DNA from: Thermoplasmatales archaeon | Lineage (GTDB): Archaea > Thermoplasmatota > Thermoplasmata > Methanomassiliicoccales > Methanomethylophilaceae | Assembly: GCA_012520845.1 (NCBI GenBank) | Contig: JAAYNL010000025.1 | Span: 1 to 44,551, forward strand | Direction of reading: 5' to 3' | Length of the DNA: 44,551 nt | In this document: positions 18,836-26,582 of the stretch, in pieces | Layout of the letters: each line of letters opens with the position of its first letter | Numbering within the stretch: the stretch's first letter is position 1 | Made by a program: the position numbers and the translations under genes | Notes under the pieces: generated by a model | The model's database searches: none | Told to the model about the DNA's origin: nothing | What the model saw: the letters and a program-made list of their open reading frames with translations, nothing else

Positions 18836-20181
18836 AGCGGGAAGCGCCGAGGGTGATGTTCGCCGCCCCACGCAGCGGCAGCGGCAAGACCCTCGTTGTG
18901 TGCGGCGTGATGCAGGCCCTGGTCAACAGGGGCCTTGAGGTGACGTCGTTCAAAACCGGCCCGGATTTCATCGACCCCATGTTCCACAGCAGGGTAATAG
19001 GCGCCAAATCGCGCAACCTCGACGGATTCATGGCGGGAAAGGACGGGGTCCGGGATGTTTTTGCCAGGCACGCGTCTTCGATGGGTGTCTCCGTCCTCGA
19101 GGGCGTCATGGGGTTCTACGACGGCCTCGGGGGCGACGACCTCGAGGCGAGTTCATATAGGCTGTCCGAGGACCTCGGGCTGCCCGTCGTCCTGGTGGTG
19201 GACTGCGGCGGCGCGAGCACGACCGTGGCGGCCGTCGTCAAAGGGATGAAGACCTTCCGGAAGAACGACATCCGCGCCGTCGTCCTCAACAGGATTTCCG
19301 AGCGCATATACCCCGAAGTCAAGGCCGTGATCGAGAAAGAGGCGGGAGTCGAGGTCCTGGGTAGGTTGCCGAAGGTACCCGAGCTGGTCATCGAAAGCAG
19401 GAACCTGGGTCTCATGATGCCCTCGGAAATCGAGGACATCAGGGACAGGCTGTCCAAACTCGCGGAAGTCGTGGAGGAAAACATCGACCTGGACCGCATC
19501 CTGGACATCGCCGCGTCCGCCGGGCCCGTCGACGCGCCCCCCGAGGCCATGGGCGGCGGTCAAAGGGTCAGGGTCGCCGTGGCCAGCGACGAGGCGTTTT
19601 GTTTCATTTACCCGGACAACGTCGAGCTGCTCGAATCCCTCGGCGCCGAAATCGTCTATTTCTCCCCGATGGTTAATCCGTCGCTGCCGGATGGCGTAAG
19701 GGGGCTGGTCCTGCCCGGCGGTTACCCGGATCTGCACATGGAAAAGCTTTCCGCCAACGTCTCGCTCAGGGAGGACATCCTCGGCAAGCTGTCCTCGGGT
19801 ATGCCCTGCCTCGCCGAGGACGGCGGGTTCATGTACCTCAACAAAACGATGGGCGAAGGCAGGGTCCCGATGGTGGGGTTCCTCGACGGCCATTGCTTCC
19901 CCACCGACCGGCTCGTGAGGTTCGGCTACCTTACGCTGGAACCCGGCGACGGTTGCAGGTACATCGGCGACGGGGAAGGCGTGAACGGTCACGAATTCCA
20001 CTACTGGGACTGCTCCGAGAACGGGGATTCCTGCGTCGCCCTGAAGGCACGCCGCGGCGAGAGGCACTGCTGCATGGTGTCCAAGGGGAACACCCTGGCG
20101 GGATGGCCGCACCTGTACTACCCGTCCAACCCGAGGTTCGCGGAAAGGTTCCTCGACGCCTGCAGGGAATACCGCGCTTAA
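18832..20181 (+). CDS. cbiA: Cobyrinate / Ni-sirohydrochlorin a,c-diamide synthase with a degenerate glutaminase site
   Basis: 449 residues, the normal CbiA/CfbB length. It amidates the a and c side chains of cobyrinate or, as CfbB, of Ni-sirohydrochlorin on the way to coenzyme F430. The two are the same family and cannot be separated here. The N-terminal ATP-binding domain has FAAPRSGSGKTLVVCGV and KTGPDFIDPMFH. The C-terminal amidotransferase domain has VLPGGYPDLH and GHEFHYW. The nucleophile motif, AECGG in the family, reads LAEDGGFMYL, so the catalytic Cys is Asp330. The C-terminal H-L-H motif reads H-L-Y (His427 kept, Tyr429). Glutamine hydrolysis therefore looks impossible, and ammonia is the likely nitrogen donor. 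The start ATG overlaps the mtnP stop. It converges on gcvH with a 4-nt overlap. Confidence 0.9.
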   Translation: MKREAPRVMFAAPRSGSGKTLVVCGVMQALVNRGLEVTSFKTGPDFIDPMFHSRVIGAKSRNLDGFMAGKDGVRDVFARHASSMGVSVLEGVMGFYDGLGGDDLEASSYRLSEDLGLPVVLVVDCGGASTTVAAVVKGMKTFRKNDIRAVVLNRISERIYPEVKAVIEKEAGVEVLGRLPKVPELVIESRNLGLMMPSEIEDIRDRLSKLAEVVEENIDLDRILDIAASAGPVDAPPEAMGGGQRVRVAVASDEAFCFIYPDNVELLESLGAEIVYFSPMVNPSLPDGVRGLVLPGGYPDLHMEKLSANVSLREDILGKLSSGMPCLAEDGGFMYLNKTMGEGRVPMVGFLDGHCFPTDRLVRFGYLTLEPGDGCRYIGDGEGVNGHEFHYWDCSENGDSCVALKARRGERHCCMVSKGNTLAGWPHLYYPSNPRFAERFLDACREYRA

Positions 20182-20564
20182 AGCGTGGAAAGGTATTTCC
20201 TGTATTCCTTGGGGGACATCAGTCCGCCCGCCTCGTCGGGATCGGACATCTCTACGGCGGCAAGCCAACCGTCGTCGAAGGGCGATTCGTTTATCAGGAA
20301 AGGCCCTTCCTCGAGTTCCTCGTTGATCTCGACGATTTTGCCGGAAACGGGGAAATACAGGGGTCCGACGGATTTCAGGCTCTCGATGCCGCCGTATTCC
20401 TCGCCGGCGACGGCGGCGCTGCCGACCTTGGGCATGTCCATGTAGACGATTTCGCCCAATTCCTTCTGGGCGTAATCCGTGAGGCCGTACCTGGCCACGG
20501 CACCCTCAAGGCGAACCCAAACGTGGTTTTTCGTGTAAAGGAGTTTGTCCCTGACTTCTTCCAT
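20178..20564 (-). CDS. gcvH: Glycine cleavage system H protein (lipoyl carrier)
   Basis: 128 residues, the usual H-protein length. The lipoyl-lysine site is in EYGGIESLKSVGPLYFPVSG near residue 64, with the typical N-terminus YTKNHVWVRLEG and the LINESPFDDGWLAA C-terminal part. None of the other glycine cleavage genes (P, T, L) is in the window. Stand-alone H proteins can serve as lipoate carriers in other pathways, so glycine cleavage is not assured. It is read away from hypF from a shared 60-bp intergenic region. Confidence 0.93.
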   Translation of the reverse strand: MEEVRDKLLYTKNHVWVRLEGAVARYGLTDYAQKELGEIVYMDMPKVGSAAVAGEEYGGIESLKSVGPLYFPVSGKIVEINEELEEGPFLINESPFDDGWLAAVEMSDPDEAGGLMSPKEYRKYLSTL

Positions 20565-20591
20565 AGGCCAACGTGTCGAAGACGGGTGCAA

Positions 20592-20601
20592 TACTATAAA
20601 A
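20592..20601. promoter_or_regulatory. Shared TATA element between gcvH and hypF
   Basis: TACTATAAAA can be read as a TATA box in both directions. Its centre is about 28 nt before the hypF ATG at 20625 and about 33 nt before the gcvH ATG at 20564. No second box is seen in the 60-bp gap. Confidence 0.45.
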
Positions 20602-20624
20602 ACGTGAAGGAAACTGAATCCGCG

Positions 20625-22787
20625 ATGAGGGTTACCATCAGGGGCACTGTCCAGGGCGTCGGTTTCCGACCCTCCGTATACAGGGCCGCGATTGCGGTCG
20701 GCGCCCGCGGCACCGTCAGGAACGAGGGCGCCGCCGTCGTCATCGAGACGGACGAGGCCGAGAGGCTGATGGCCGCCCTCGGGGCCGACATGCCCCCGTT
20801 GGCCTCCATAGATTCGGTCGAATGGGAGGAATCCCCGGTCGGGGACTGGGACGGTTTCACCATAATCCAATCCTCCCCCGGCGCGGGGGGCGTCGGCATC
20901 CCCGCGGACACGGCCATATGCGAGGCGTGCCTCGCGGAAATCCGTGGCGGGGGGCATAGGGCGGGGTACCCGTTCACGACCTGCACCGAATGCGGCGCCA
21001 GGTACACGCTCATGGAAGGGGTGCCCTACGACAGGCAGAGAACGTCGATGGGTACGTTCCCGATGTGCCCCTCCTGTCGCGGTGAATATGATGACCCAGG
21101 CGACAGGAGGTTCCACCACCAGACGATATGCTGCCCCCGGTGCGGCCCCTCCTACAGATACGTCGGGGCTGACGGAACCGTGGACACCGCCGACCCCATC
21201 GGGGGGTTCGCGTCCATGCTCTCCTCCGGCGGGATAGGCATAGCCAAAGGGTGGGGCGGCATGCACATATGCTCCCTGCTTTCCGAGATCGGGAGGATGC
21301 GCGCCCTCACCAAAAGGGAGCAGAAACCGTTCGCGGTGATGTTCAAGGACGCCGCCGCCGCCCGCAGATACGCCGAACCAACCGATGCCGAGATGGCCGA
21401 ACTCACCTCCCCCGCCAGGCCAATCGTCCTGCTGAGGAAATCCGGGATGCCCGTGTTGGAAGAGGTCTCCCCCGGTTTAGACACGGTCGGGGCGTTCCTG
21501 CCCTACACGGGGATGCACCATCTGCTTTTCGACCGTGTCGGCACCGACGCGCTGCTCATGACCTCGGCCAACGAGCCCGGGGAACCCATGGCCATCGACG
21601 ATGCGGAGGCGCTCGCCATGGGCGCCGACGGGTACCTGCTGCACGACCAGGGCATCGTGAACAGGTTGGACGACAGCGTGGTGAGGCTGCACGGCGACGC
21701 GAGGTGCTTCCTCAGGAAATCCCGCGGGTACGTACCGTCGTGGACCCCGTTCCCGTCCGACGTTTCCTGCGTCGCCGTGGGGGCGCAGGAAAACCTCACC
21801 TCAAGCGTTTGCAGCGACGGCAGGATCCATACGACCCAGCACATCGGCGACGGGGATTCCTACGGCGTCGTCGACTACCTGGAATCCGCCATCCGCTCCT
21901 TGTTGGGGAACCTTGGTTGCGTGCCCGACGTGGTCGTTGCCGACATGCATCCCGGATATTCCAACAAAAGGCTCGCCAAGTCCCTGGCGACGGAGTTCGG
22001 GTGCGGTTACATGGAGGTGCAGCACCACTGGGCCCACGCCGCGTCGCTCATGGCCGAGCACGGAATCGGGGAATTGCCCGTACTTTGCCTGGACGGTACC
22101 GGGTACGGCGCCGACGGCGGGGCATGGGGCGGCGAAGTCCTCCGCGTCACGTTCGAATCCTTCGAGAGGGTCGCCCACCTGCAGGGCATACCGCTGATCG
22201 GCGGCGAGGCCGCCGTCAGGGACATCCGGAGGCTGAGGTTCGCGATCGACGAAATGAACGGCGTCGAAAGCACAGCCGTCACGGGCAACGAGGCCGCGGT
22301 GATGCGCAAGGCGATGGCCTCCTCCGTCCAAGGCACATCCATGGGCAGATTGATGGACGCGTTGTCCTACAGCTTAGGCGTCTGCGACCGCAGGTCTTAC
22401 GACGGCGAACCCGCGATGAAGCTCGAAAGGCTTCTTTCCGAGGGCAGGGAATTGCCCGGTTTCGAGGCGCCAATCGTCGGCGGGACGGTCATGACGTCCC
22501 ACCTGTTCACGGATTGGCCCGACGCACGTCCGTCCGACATAGCCAGATCGGTGGTTTCCGCCGCCTTGACGTCCCTTGCCGAGGCCGCATGCGACGCGGC
22601 GGATGCCACGGGGGTCGGGGCGATAGGCCTTTCCGGAGGCTCGACATACAACGGGGTGGTCAGGGAAATGGTATCCAGCGTCGCTTCGAAGAGGGGGTTG
22701 GAACTTATATCCCACCGCAACATACCGAACGGCGACGGGGGCATTTCCGTCGGGCAGGCGGCGATCGCCGCCAGGGGTTTCAGATGA
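20625..22787 (+). CDS. hypF: Carbamoyltransferase HypF for [NiFe]-hydrogenase maturation
   Basis: 720 residues. It transfers a carbamoyl group from carbamoyl phosphate to the HypE C-terminal thiol, the source of the cyanide ligands of [NiFe] hydrogenases. Domains in order are acylphosphatase (1-85, GTVQGVGFRPSV), two zinc fingers (CEAC/CTEC and CPSC/CPRC, about 100-180), a YrdC-like domain (about 195-370) and a Kae1-like domain with the metal motif VQHHWAHAASLMAEHG and DGTGYGADGGAWGGE. CarAB in this window makes its substrate. Other hyp genes are not here. ATG 20625 is chosen from the acylphosphatase alignment and the TATA spacing. Its stop overlaps the next ATG. Confidence 0.95.
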   Translation: MRVTIRGTVQGVGFRPSVYRAAIAVGARGTVRNEGAAVVIETDEAERLMAALGADMPPLASIDSVEWEESPVGDWDGFTIIQSSPGAGGVGIPADTAICEACLAEIRGGGHRAGYPFTTCTECGARYTLMEGVPYDRQRTSMGTFPMCPSCRGEYDDPGDRRFHHQTICCPRCGPSYRYVGADGTVDTADPIGGFASMLSSGGIGIAKGWGGMHICSLLSEIGRMRALTKREQKPFAVMFKDAAAARRYAEPTDAEMAELTSPARPIVLLRKSGMPVLEEVSPGLDTVGAFLPYTGMHHLLFDRVGTDALLMTSANEPGEPMAIDDAEALAMGADGYLLHDQGIVNRLDDSVVRLHGDARCFLRKSRGYVPSWTPFPSDVSCVAVGAQENLTSSVCSDGRIHTTQHIGDGDSYGVVDYLESAIRSLLGNLGCVPDVVVADMHPGYSNKRLAKSLATEFGCGYMEVQHHWAHAASLMAEHGIGELPVLCLDGTGYGADGGAWGGEVLRVTFESFERVAHLQGIPLIGGEAAVRDIRRLRFAIDEMNGVESTAVTGNEAAVMRKAMASSVQGTSMGRLMDALSYSLGVCDRRSYDGEPAMKLERLLSEGRELPGFEAPIVGGTVMTSHLFTDWPDARPSDIARSVVSAALTSLAEAACDAADATGVGAIGLSGGSTYNGVVREMVSSVASKRGLELISHRNIPNGDGGISVGQAAIAARGFR

Positions 22788-23779
22788 GCGTTCTATACGT
22801 GTTGCTGGACGGGGCGGAGGACCATCCCATACCCGCCTTCGGCGGAAAGAAACCGTTGGACGTCGCCCACATGCCCTTCATGAAATCCAGGGTCGTCTCA
22901 AAGGGATCCACCCAGGGGTGCGAGTACACCCATATTTTCCTGAGCCATTTTTTCACCGGCAGGGAGCCCACCCATCCGAGGGCGGTGCTTGAGGCCGTGG
23001 GCCTGGGCCTCGACGTCAAGGGCAGGACGGCTTACAGGCTGAGCCCGGCGCTCATCGACGACGGCATGATCAACTGGTGCTACAACGCCCATGAATTCAG
23101 CCATCTCCTGATACCGGCCGTGGAGAGGAACATGCATCGCCTCGATGCCTACGACCCGCAGATAAGGTTCTTTCTCAACGGGCGGGCCGTAATCACAATG
23201 GATTGGGACATCGTCCCGGAACTGCCAGCCCCCCCGATGCCCGCCCCCTTCGTGGAGGTTCCCGGCGCCCTCGGGGAGATGGTCATGGCCGTTGCCGAGG
23301 AGCTTGACGGCATCACCAATTACCCTTGGGGGTGCGGCAGGCCGGGCGACATCGTCAAACCGCATCCGCAATTCAGGAACCTCACCGCGATATCGGACAG
23401 CCCGACCCCCCTGGGTCTTTGCGCATCCTTCGGTTTCGATTTCCGTCTTGTCGAGGACATCGACGACCGGTTCCCCTTGGCCAGGGAGGCCCTGGGAAAA
23501 GGGGACGTGTTTCTGCACATGGACGAAATCGACGAATACAGCCACCAGAAGGACCCGAGGAAAAAGGTGGGGGTCTTGGAACACATCGACAAACGGATGG
23601 CGGAGCATTTCGGCGACGTCGAACGGATAGTCTACATCGTGGACCACGGCACGTCGTCCGTCACCGGCGAGCACATCGCCTGCGAGGTGCCGTTTTGGAC
23701 CACCTTCGAGACGCCCGCCCACGGGAGGAAAATAAGCCCGAGCCGCCTCGTCCCGGAAATCTTCAAATCAGTTTCCTGA
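22784..23779 (+). CDS. ApgM-like alkaline-phosphatase-superfamily protein lacking the catalytic Ser
   Basis: 331 residues, shorter than the roughly 400 of archaeal cofactor-independent phosphoglycerate mutase (ApgM, COG3635). Family landmarks remain: the N-terminal metal Asp in VLLDGAEDHPIPAFGGKKPL, the TGREPTHPRAVLEAVGLGLD segment, FLHMDEIDEYSH and VDHGTSS with GEH near the C-terminus. At the place of the catalytic serine (G-S-D-T-A-H in ApgM) this protein has GCEYTH, so Ser is Cys46. Phosphoglycerate mutase activity is doubtful, and a divergent phosphatase or a non-enzymatic role is possible. It overlaps hypF by 4 nt, implying co-expression. Confidence 0.6.
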   Translation: MSVLYVLLDGAEDHPIPAFGGKKPLDVAHMPFMKSRVVSKGSTQGCEYTHIFLSHFFTGREPTHPRAVLEAVGLGLDVKGRTAYRLSPALIDDGMINWCYNAHEFSHLLIPAVERNMHRLDAYDPQIRFFLNGRAVITMDWDIVPELPAPPMPAPFVEVPGALGEMVMAVAEELDGITNYPWGCGRPGDIVKPHPQFRNLTAISDSPTPLGLCASFGFDFRLVEDIDDRFPLAREALGKGDVFLHMDEIDEYSHQKDPRKKVGVLEHIDKRMAEHFGDVERIVYIVDHGTSSVTGEHIACEVPFWTTFETPAHGRKISPSRLVPEIFKSVS

Positions 23780-24586
23780 CGCGATCCCTTCCATCCTGGC
23801 GAAGTCCACCGAATCGCCGCAGGCGTCGAGCACGGCGTCGAGCGCCTTCAGGTATTTCCCCGAGTCCGGCATTCTGAACGCGCCGCCCCCGCCCGGTGAA
23901 TCCTCGGCCGGCAGGTCCACGTCGACGTACGGGATTATCCCAAGGCATTCCATGCCGGTCATGGTCTCGATTTTTCCGATGCCGTCCCACAGGATGGACG
24001 GGTCGCCCCTGAACCTGTTGATCAGGAATCCTTTGAGCAGGCCCCTGTCCTTCTCGGGGGTCAGCAGCCACGTGCCGTAGACGGCGGCGAAGGCGCCCCC
24101 CCTCTCTATGTCGGCGACGATGACGCACGGGATCCCCCTTTCCCTGGCCATCCTCAGGTTGGCGACGTCGTTGTCCATCAGGTTGAGTTCGACGGGGGAC
24201 CCGGAACCCTCGCACACCACCAGATCGTGGCGCGAGGCGAGGGCGTCGAACGATTCGAGCGCGTGGCCTATGAGCGATTCCGCCCCGGGTTTGCATCCCG
24301 GGGATATCCGGTATACGCTGCTTCCAAGCACCCTGACGTCGATGGACCCCTTCCCGGACGGCCTCAGCAGGATGGGGTTCATGCGCCCCTCCGGTTTTTT
24401 ACCCGAGGCCACCGCCTGCAGGGCCTGCCCGACGCCGATCTCCCCGCCGTCCTCGGTCCTGTGGGACAGGAGCGACAGGTTCGATGCCTTGAACGGAACG
24501 GCATCCATCCCTTTTTTGGAGAAATGCCTGCAGGCCAGGGCGCAAACGAAGCTCTTGCCGGCGCCCGAGGACGTCCCAAGGAACAT
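23768..24586 (-). CDS. CobQ/CbiP-like protein without a glutaminase domain
   Basis: 272 residues. The N-terminal P-loop region LGTSSGAGKSFVCALACRHF, then RTEDGGEIGVGQALQAVASG and MNPILLRPSGKGS, is closely similar to the ATP-binding half of cobyric acid synthase. VVCEGSGSPVELNLMDNDVA and the NRFRGDPSILWDGI segment also fit. The protein ends where the amidotransferase domain would begin. It lies 5 nt after the stop of the complete CbiP on the same strand, so the pair is probably an operon born by duplication. It could be a second ammonia-dependent amidating ligase; its substrate is unknown. The end converges on and overlaps the ApgM-like gene by 12 nt. Confidence 0.75.
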   Translation of the reverse strand: MFLGTSSGAGKSFVCALACRHFSKKGMDAVPFKASNLSLLSHRTEDGGEIGVGQALQAVASGKKPEGRMNPILLRPSGKGSIDVRVLGSSVYRISPGCKPGAESLIGHALESFDALASRHDLVVCEGSGSPVELNLMDNDVANLRMARERGIPCVIVADIERGGAFAAVYGTWLLTPEKDRGLLKGFLINRFRGDPSILWDGIGKIETMTGMECLGIIPYVDVDLPAEDSPGGGGAFRMPDSGKYLKALDAVLDACGDSVDFARMEGIASGN

Positions 24587-24591
24587 GAGTT

Positions 24592-26328
24592 TCAGAATAC
24601 CGACCCCCCAAATATTCCGTTAAGAATATCCAAGTCGAGCGACCCCTCCACAGCATCCGCGAGGGCATCGAGGCTGGCCTCCACCCTATCGCCGTGGTTT
24701 ACGCCGGTCGTGGGCGAGTCGAATCCCTCGATCATGCGCAGGAAGGCGTCCCTGAAGCCGGGCAGGTCGAAGATTCCGTTGATTTCCGTGCCCATCACCA
24801 TCCAGTCGGGGTCATGGTACCCTTCCCACGCGCCTCCCTTAAGGGAGAACAGGCCGTTCCCGCCGTGGGGTTCGGCCGAGGGCGAAACGGAGTATCCCTC
24901 CACCGGAAGTTCGCCGTACTTGGCGGATACCTTGGCGGACGGGCGCGGGTTGTCCGTGTCGAAGGCGACGTCGACGATACCCAGCCCGCCGTGGGCGCCG
25001 AAGTTTTTCCCAAGCATGGCGTAGCCGCCGCCTATGCCCAGTATCGGGACCTTGCCGACCATTCCGCGGAGGGCCCTGTCGATGCCCCTGCCGACCATCC
25101 ATTCAAGGTCCGAGGCGGGGTTCTTCGAGCCGGGCAGAATCACCGCGTCGGCCACGGAGATCTCGTCGGCCGCGTCCGCGAGGACGACGGTGACGTCCTC
25201 GAAGGGCAACGGGTCGAAATCGGTGAAATTCGATATCCTTGGGTAGCGGACCACCGCGACGGTCGTTTTCCCGCGGCCGAACCTTTTCGCGCCGCGGAAG
25301 CATTCCGAGTCCTCTTTCGGGAGGTCGAGTTCGATATGGGGGATGGCGCCGAGGAACGGCACCCCCGTGATTTTTTCGAGGATTTTCCCCCCTTCCACCA
25401 GGCCGCGGGTGGAACCCCTGACGTTGTTGATCACCACGCCCCTGATGCGCCGCCTGTCCTTTTCGGGGATAAGCGCCACGGTGCCGGCGGCGTAAGCGAA
25501 CGAACCGCCCCATTCGGCGTTGACGACGAGGATGCAGTCGGCGTCCGCCTCGTTGGCGGCGCCCATGTTCGCCAGGTCGACGTCGTAGATGTTTATCTCG
25601 GCGGGGGACCCGGCCCCCTCCATGACGATGAAATCGTATCTGCTCTTGAGGAACGACAGGCTTTCGGCCAGGGCCGCCCTGCCCTCGTTGGGGACGAAAT
25701 CGCCGTAGTACTCGGTGACGCCGTATGTACCGACGGGTTCGCCGTTCACGTACACCGCGGACGTGCTGTCGCCCAGCGGCTTCATGAGGATCGGGTTGAT
25801 CTGGTGGGGCGGGGTCCTGACGCCGGCGGCCCGGGACTGGAGCTCCTGGATCATCGAAACCTCCCTGCCTCCCCTGAGGACCCTGGAGTTCAGGCTCATG
25901 TTCTGCGACTTGTACGGTATGACGGCCCAGCCGCGGCGGGACAGCATCCTGCACAGCGCGGCGCAGACGACGGACTTGCCGGCGTCCGACGTCGCGCCCA
26001 GCACCATCACGGCCTTCCCCTTCGGGCCGTGCCTCTCGGCGATCAGGTCGAAGAGATCCCTTTCGCCCATTTCGTCTCTGAGGGAAATCACGTCGTCCAC
26101 CGCCCCGGCTTTGTGGGGCAGGACGCAATGGAGGCAACTCCACGCCTTACCCAGTTTCTTGGATTCGATCCATTCCCCGAACCTTTCGTCGCGGCAGGGG
26201 TAGAACGGGCAGTAGCAGAGGGTGCAGTCCTGCCCTGGGTAGTGGCACGGGAAATAGGGGCAATCCCCGTCGGGACCGTGCCTCTCGGCGGGGACGTCCC
26301 CGATGCCGTCGCCGATTTTCGTCTTCAT
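24592..26328 (-). CDS. cbiP: Cobyric acid synthase with N-terminal cysteine-rich domain and degenerate glutaminase site
   Basis: 578 residues from ATG 26328. The first 85 residues are a cysteine-rich small domain (PF04071-like) with DCPYFPCHYPGQDCTLCYCP and CLHC. An ATP-binding domain (from about 105, VLGATSDAGKSVVCAALCRM, KSQNMSLNS) and a GATase domain (about 370-540) follow. It should amidate the b, d, e and g side chains of adenosylcobyrinate diamide. The glutaminase nucleophile motif, usually GICGGYQML, reads GIGGGYAML: the Cys is Gly433. The GYEIHMG motif reads GYSVSPS, and YLHGIFD reads EINGIFD (His to Asn517). All catalytic residues are therefore lost, and ammonia is the likely donor. 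A TTG start at 26355 is possible, but the TATA box at 26354-26360 favours ATG 26328. Confidence 0.9.
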   Translation of the reverse strand: MKTKIGDGIGDVPAERHGPDGDCPYFPCHYPGQDCTLCYCPFYPCRDERFGEWIESKKLGKAWSCLHCVLPHKAGAVDDVISLRDEMGERDLFDLIAERHGPKGKAVMVLGATSDAGKSVVCAALCRMLSRRGWAVIPYKSQNMSLNSRVLRGGREVSMIQELQSRAAGVRTPPHQINPILMKPLGDSTSAVYVNGEPVGTYGVTEYYGDFVPNEGRAALAESLSFLKSRYDFIVMEGAGSPAEINIYDVDLANMGAANEADADCILVVNAEWGGSFAYAAGTVALIPEKDRRRIRGVVINNVRGSTRGLVEGGKILEKITGVPFLGAIPHIELDLPKEDSECFRGAKRFGRGKTTVAVVRYPRISNFTDFDPLPFEDVTVVLADAADEISVADAVILPGSKNPASDLEWMVGRGIDRALRGMVGKVPILGIGGGYAMLGKNFGAHGGLGIVDVAFDTDNPRPSAKVSAKYGELPVEGYSVSPSAEPHGGNGLFSLKGGAWEGYHDPDWMVMGTEINGIFDLPGFRDAFLRMIEGFDSPTTGVNHGDRVEASLDALADAVEGSLDLDILNGIFGGSVF

Positions 26329-26353
26329 CCGTAACGGGAATGATGTTTTCGCC

Positions 26354-26360
26354 AATATAA
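26354..26360 (-). promoter_or_regulatory. TATA box of the cbiP-cobQ-like pair
   Basis: Read on the minus strand this is TTATATT, about 29 nt before ATG 26328. It argues against the upstream TTG at 26355 as the start of cbiP. Confidence 0.5.
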
Positions 26361-26439
26361 CCTATCACTTTTCCGGCGTGTTGCTATCGGGGCGCGCAAT
26401 TGGGTTTTTGGAAGCGGCAATTGCGGTATTTTGGAAAAG

Positions 26440-26550
26440 TTTGCGGGAAACTCTTATTTTGATAAATCAATCTTTGCGGGAAACTATCAATATCGCCGAT
26501 AATACTTTGCGGGAAACTACTAAAATAGGTAAAACAACTTTGCGGGAAAA
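26440..26550 (+). repeat. Four iterons at exact 33-bp spacing before the second AAA/DUF4143 gene
   Basis: The 13-mer TTTGCGGGAAACT occurs at 26440, 26473 and 26506, and as TTTGCGGGAAAA at 26539. Starts are exactly 33 bp apart (about three helical turns), with AT-rich, unrelated 20-bp spacers. The last copy merges into the TATA box of the ATPase gene. The even phasing would put all copies on one face of the DNA, as expected for cooperative protein binding. Confidence 0.9.
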
Positions 26551-26556
26551 TTTATG
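26547..26556 (+). promoter_or_regulatory. TATA box of the second AAA/DUF4143 gene
   Basis: AAAATTTATG begins inside the fourth iteron and is centred about 30 nt before ATG 26583. Confidence 0.5.
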
Positions 26557-26582
26557 AACGAGAATGCACATCTATTGCCGCG

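Noticed and set aside
26440-26550. CRISPR array
   Set aside because: The repeat is only 13 bp with 20-bp spacers and four copies, with no cas genes in the window; iteron-like operators explain it better.
26303-26557. Open frame with a repeating L-R-E-T motif through the iterons
   Set aside because: 33 bp is a multiple of three, so any open frame will show an 11-residue repeat. The spacers do not give a consistent peptide, there is no ribosome binding site, and the array ends at a promoter.
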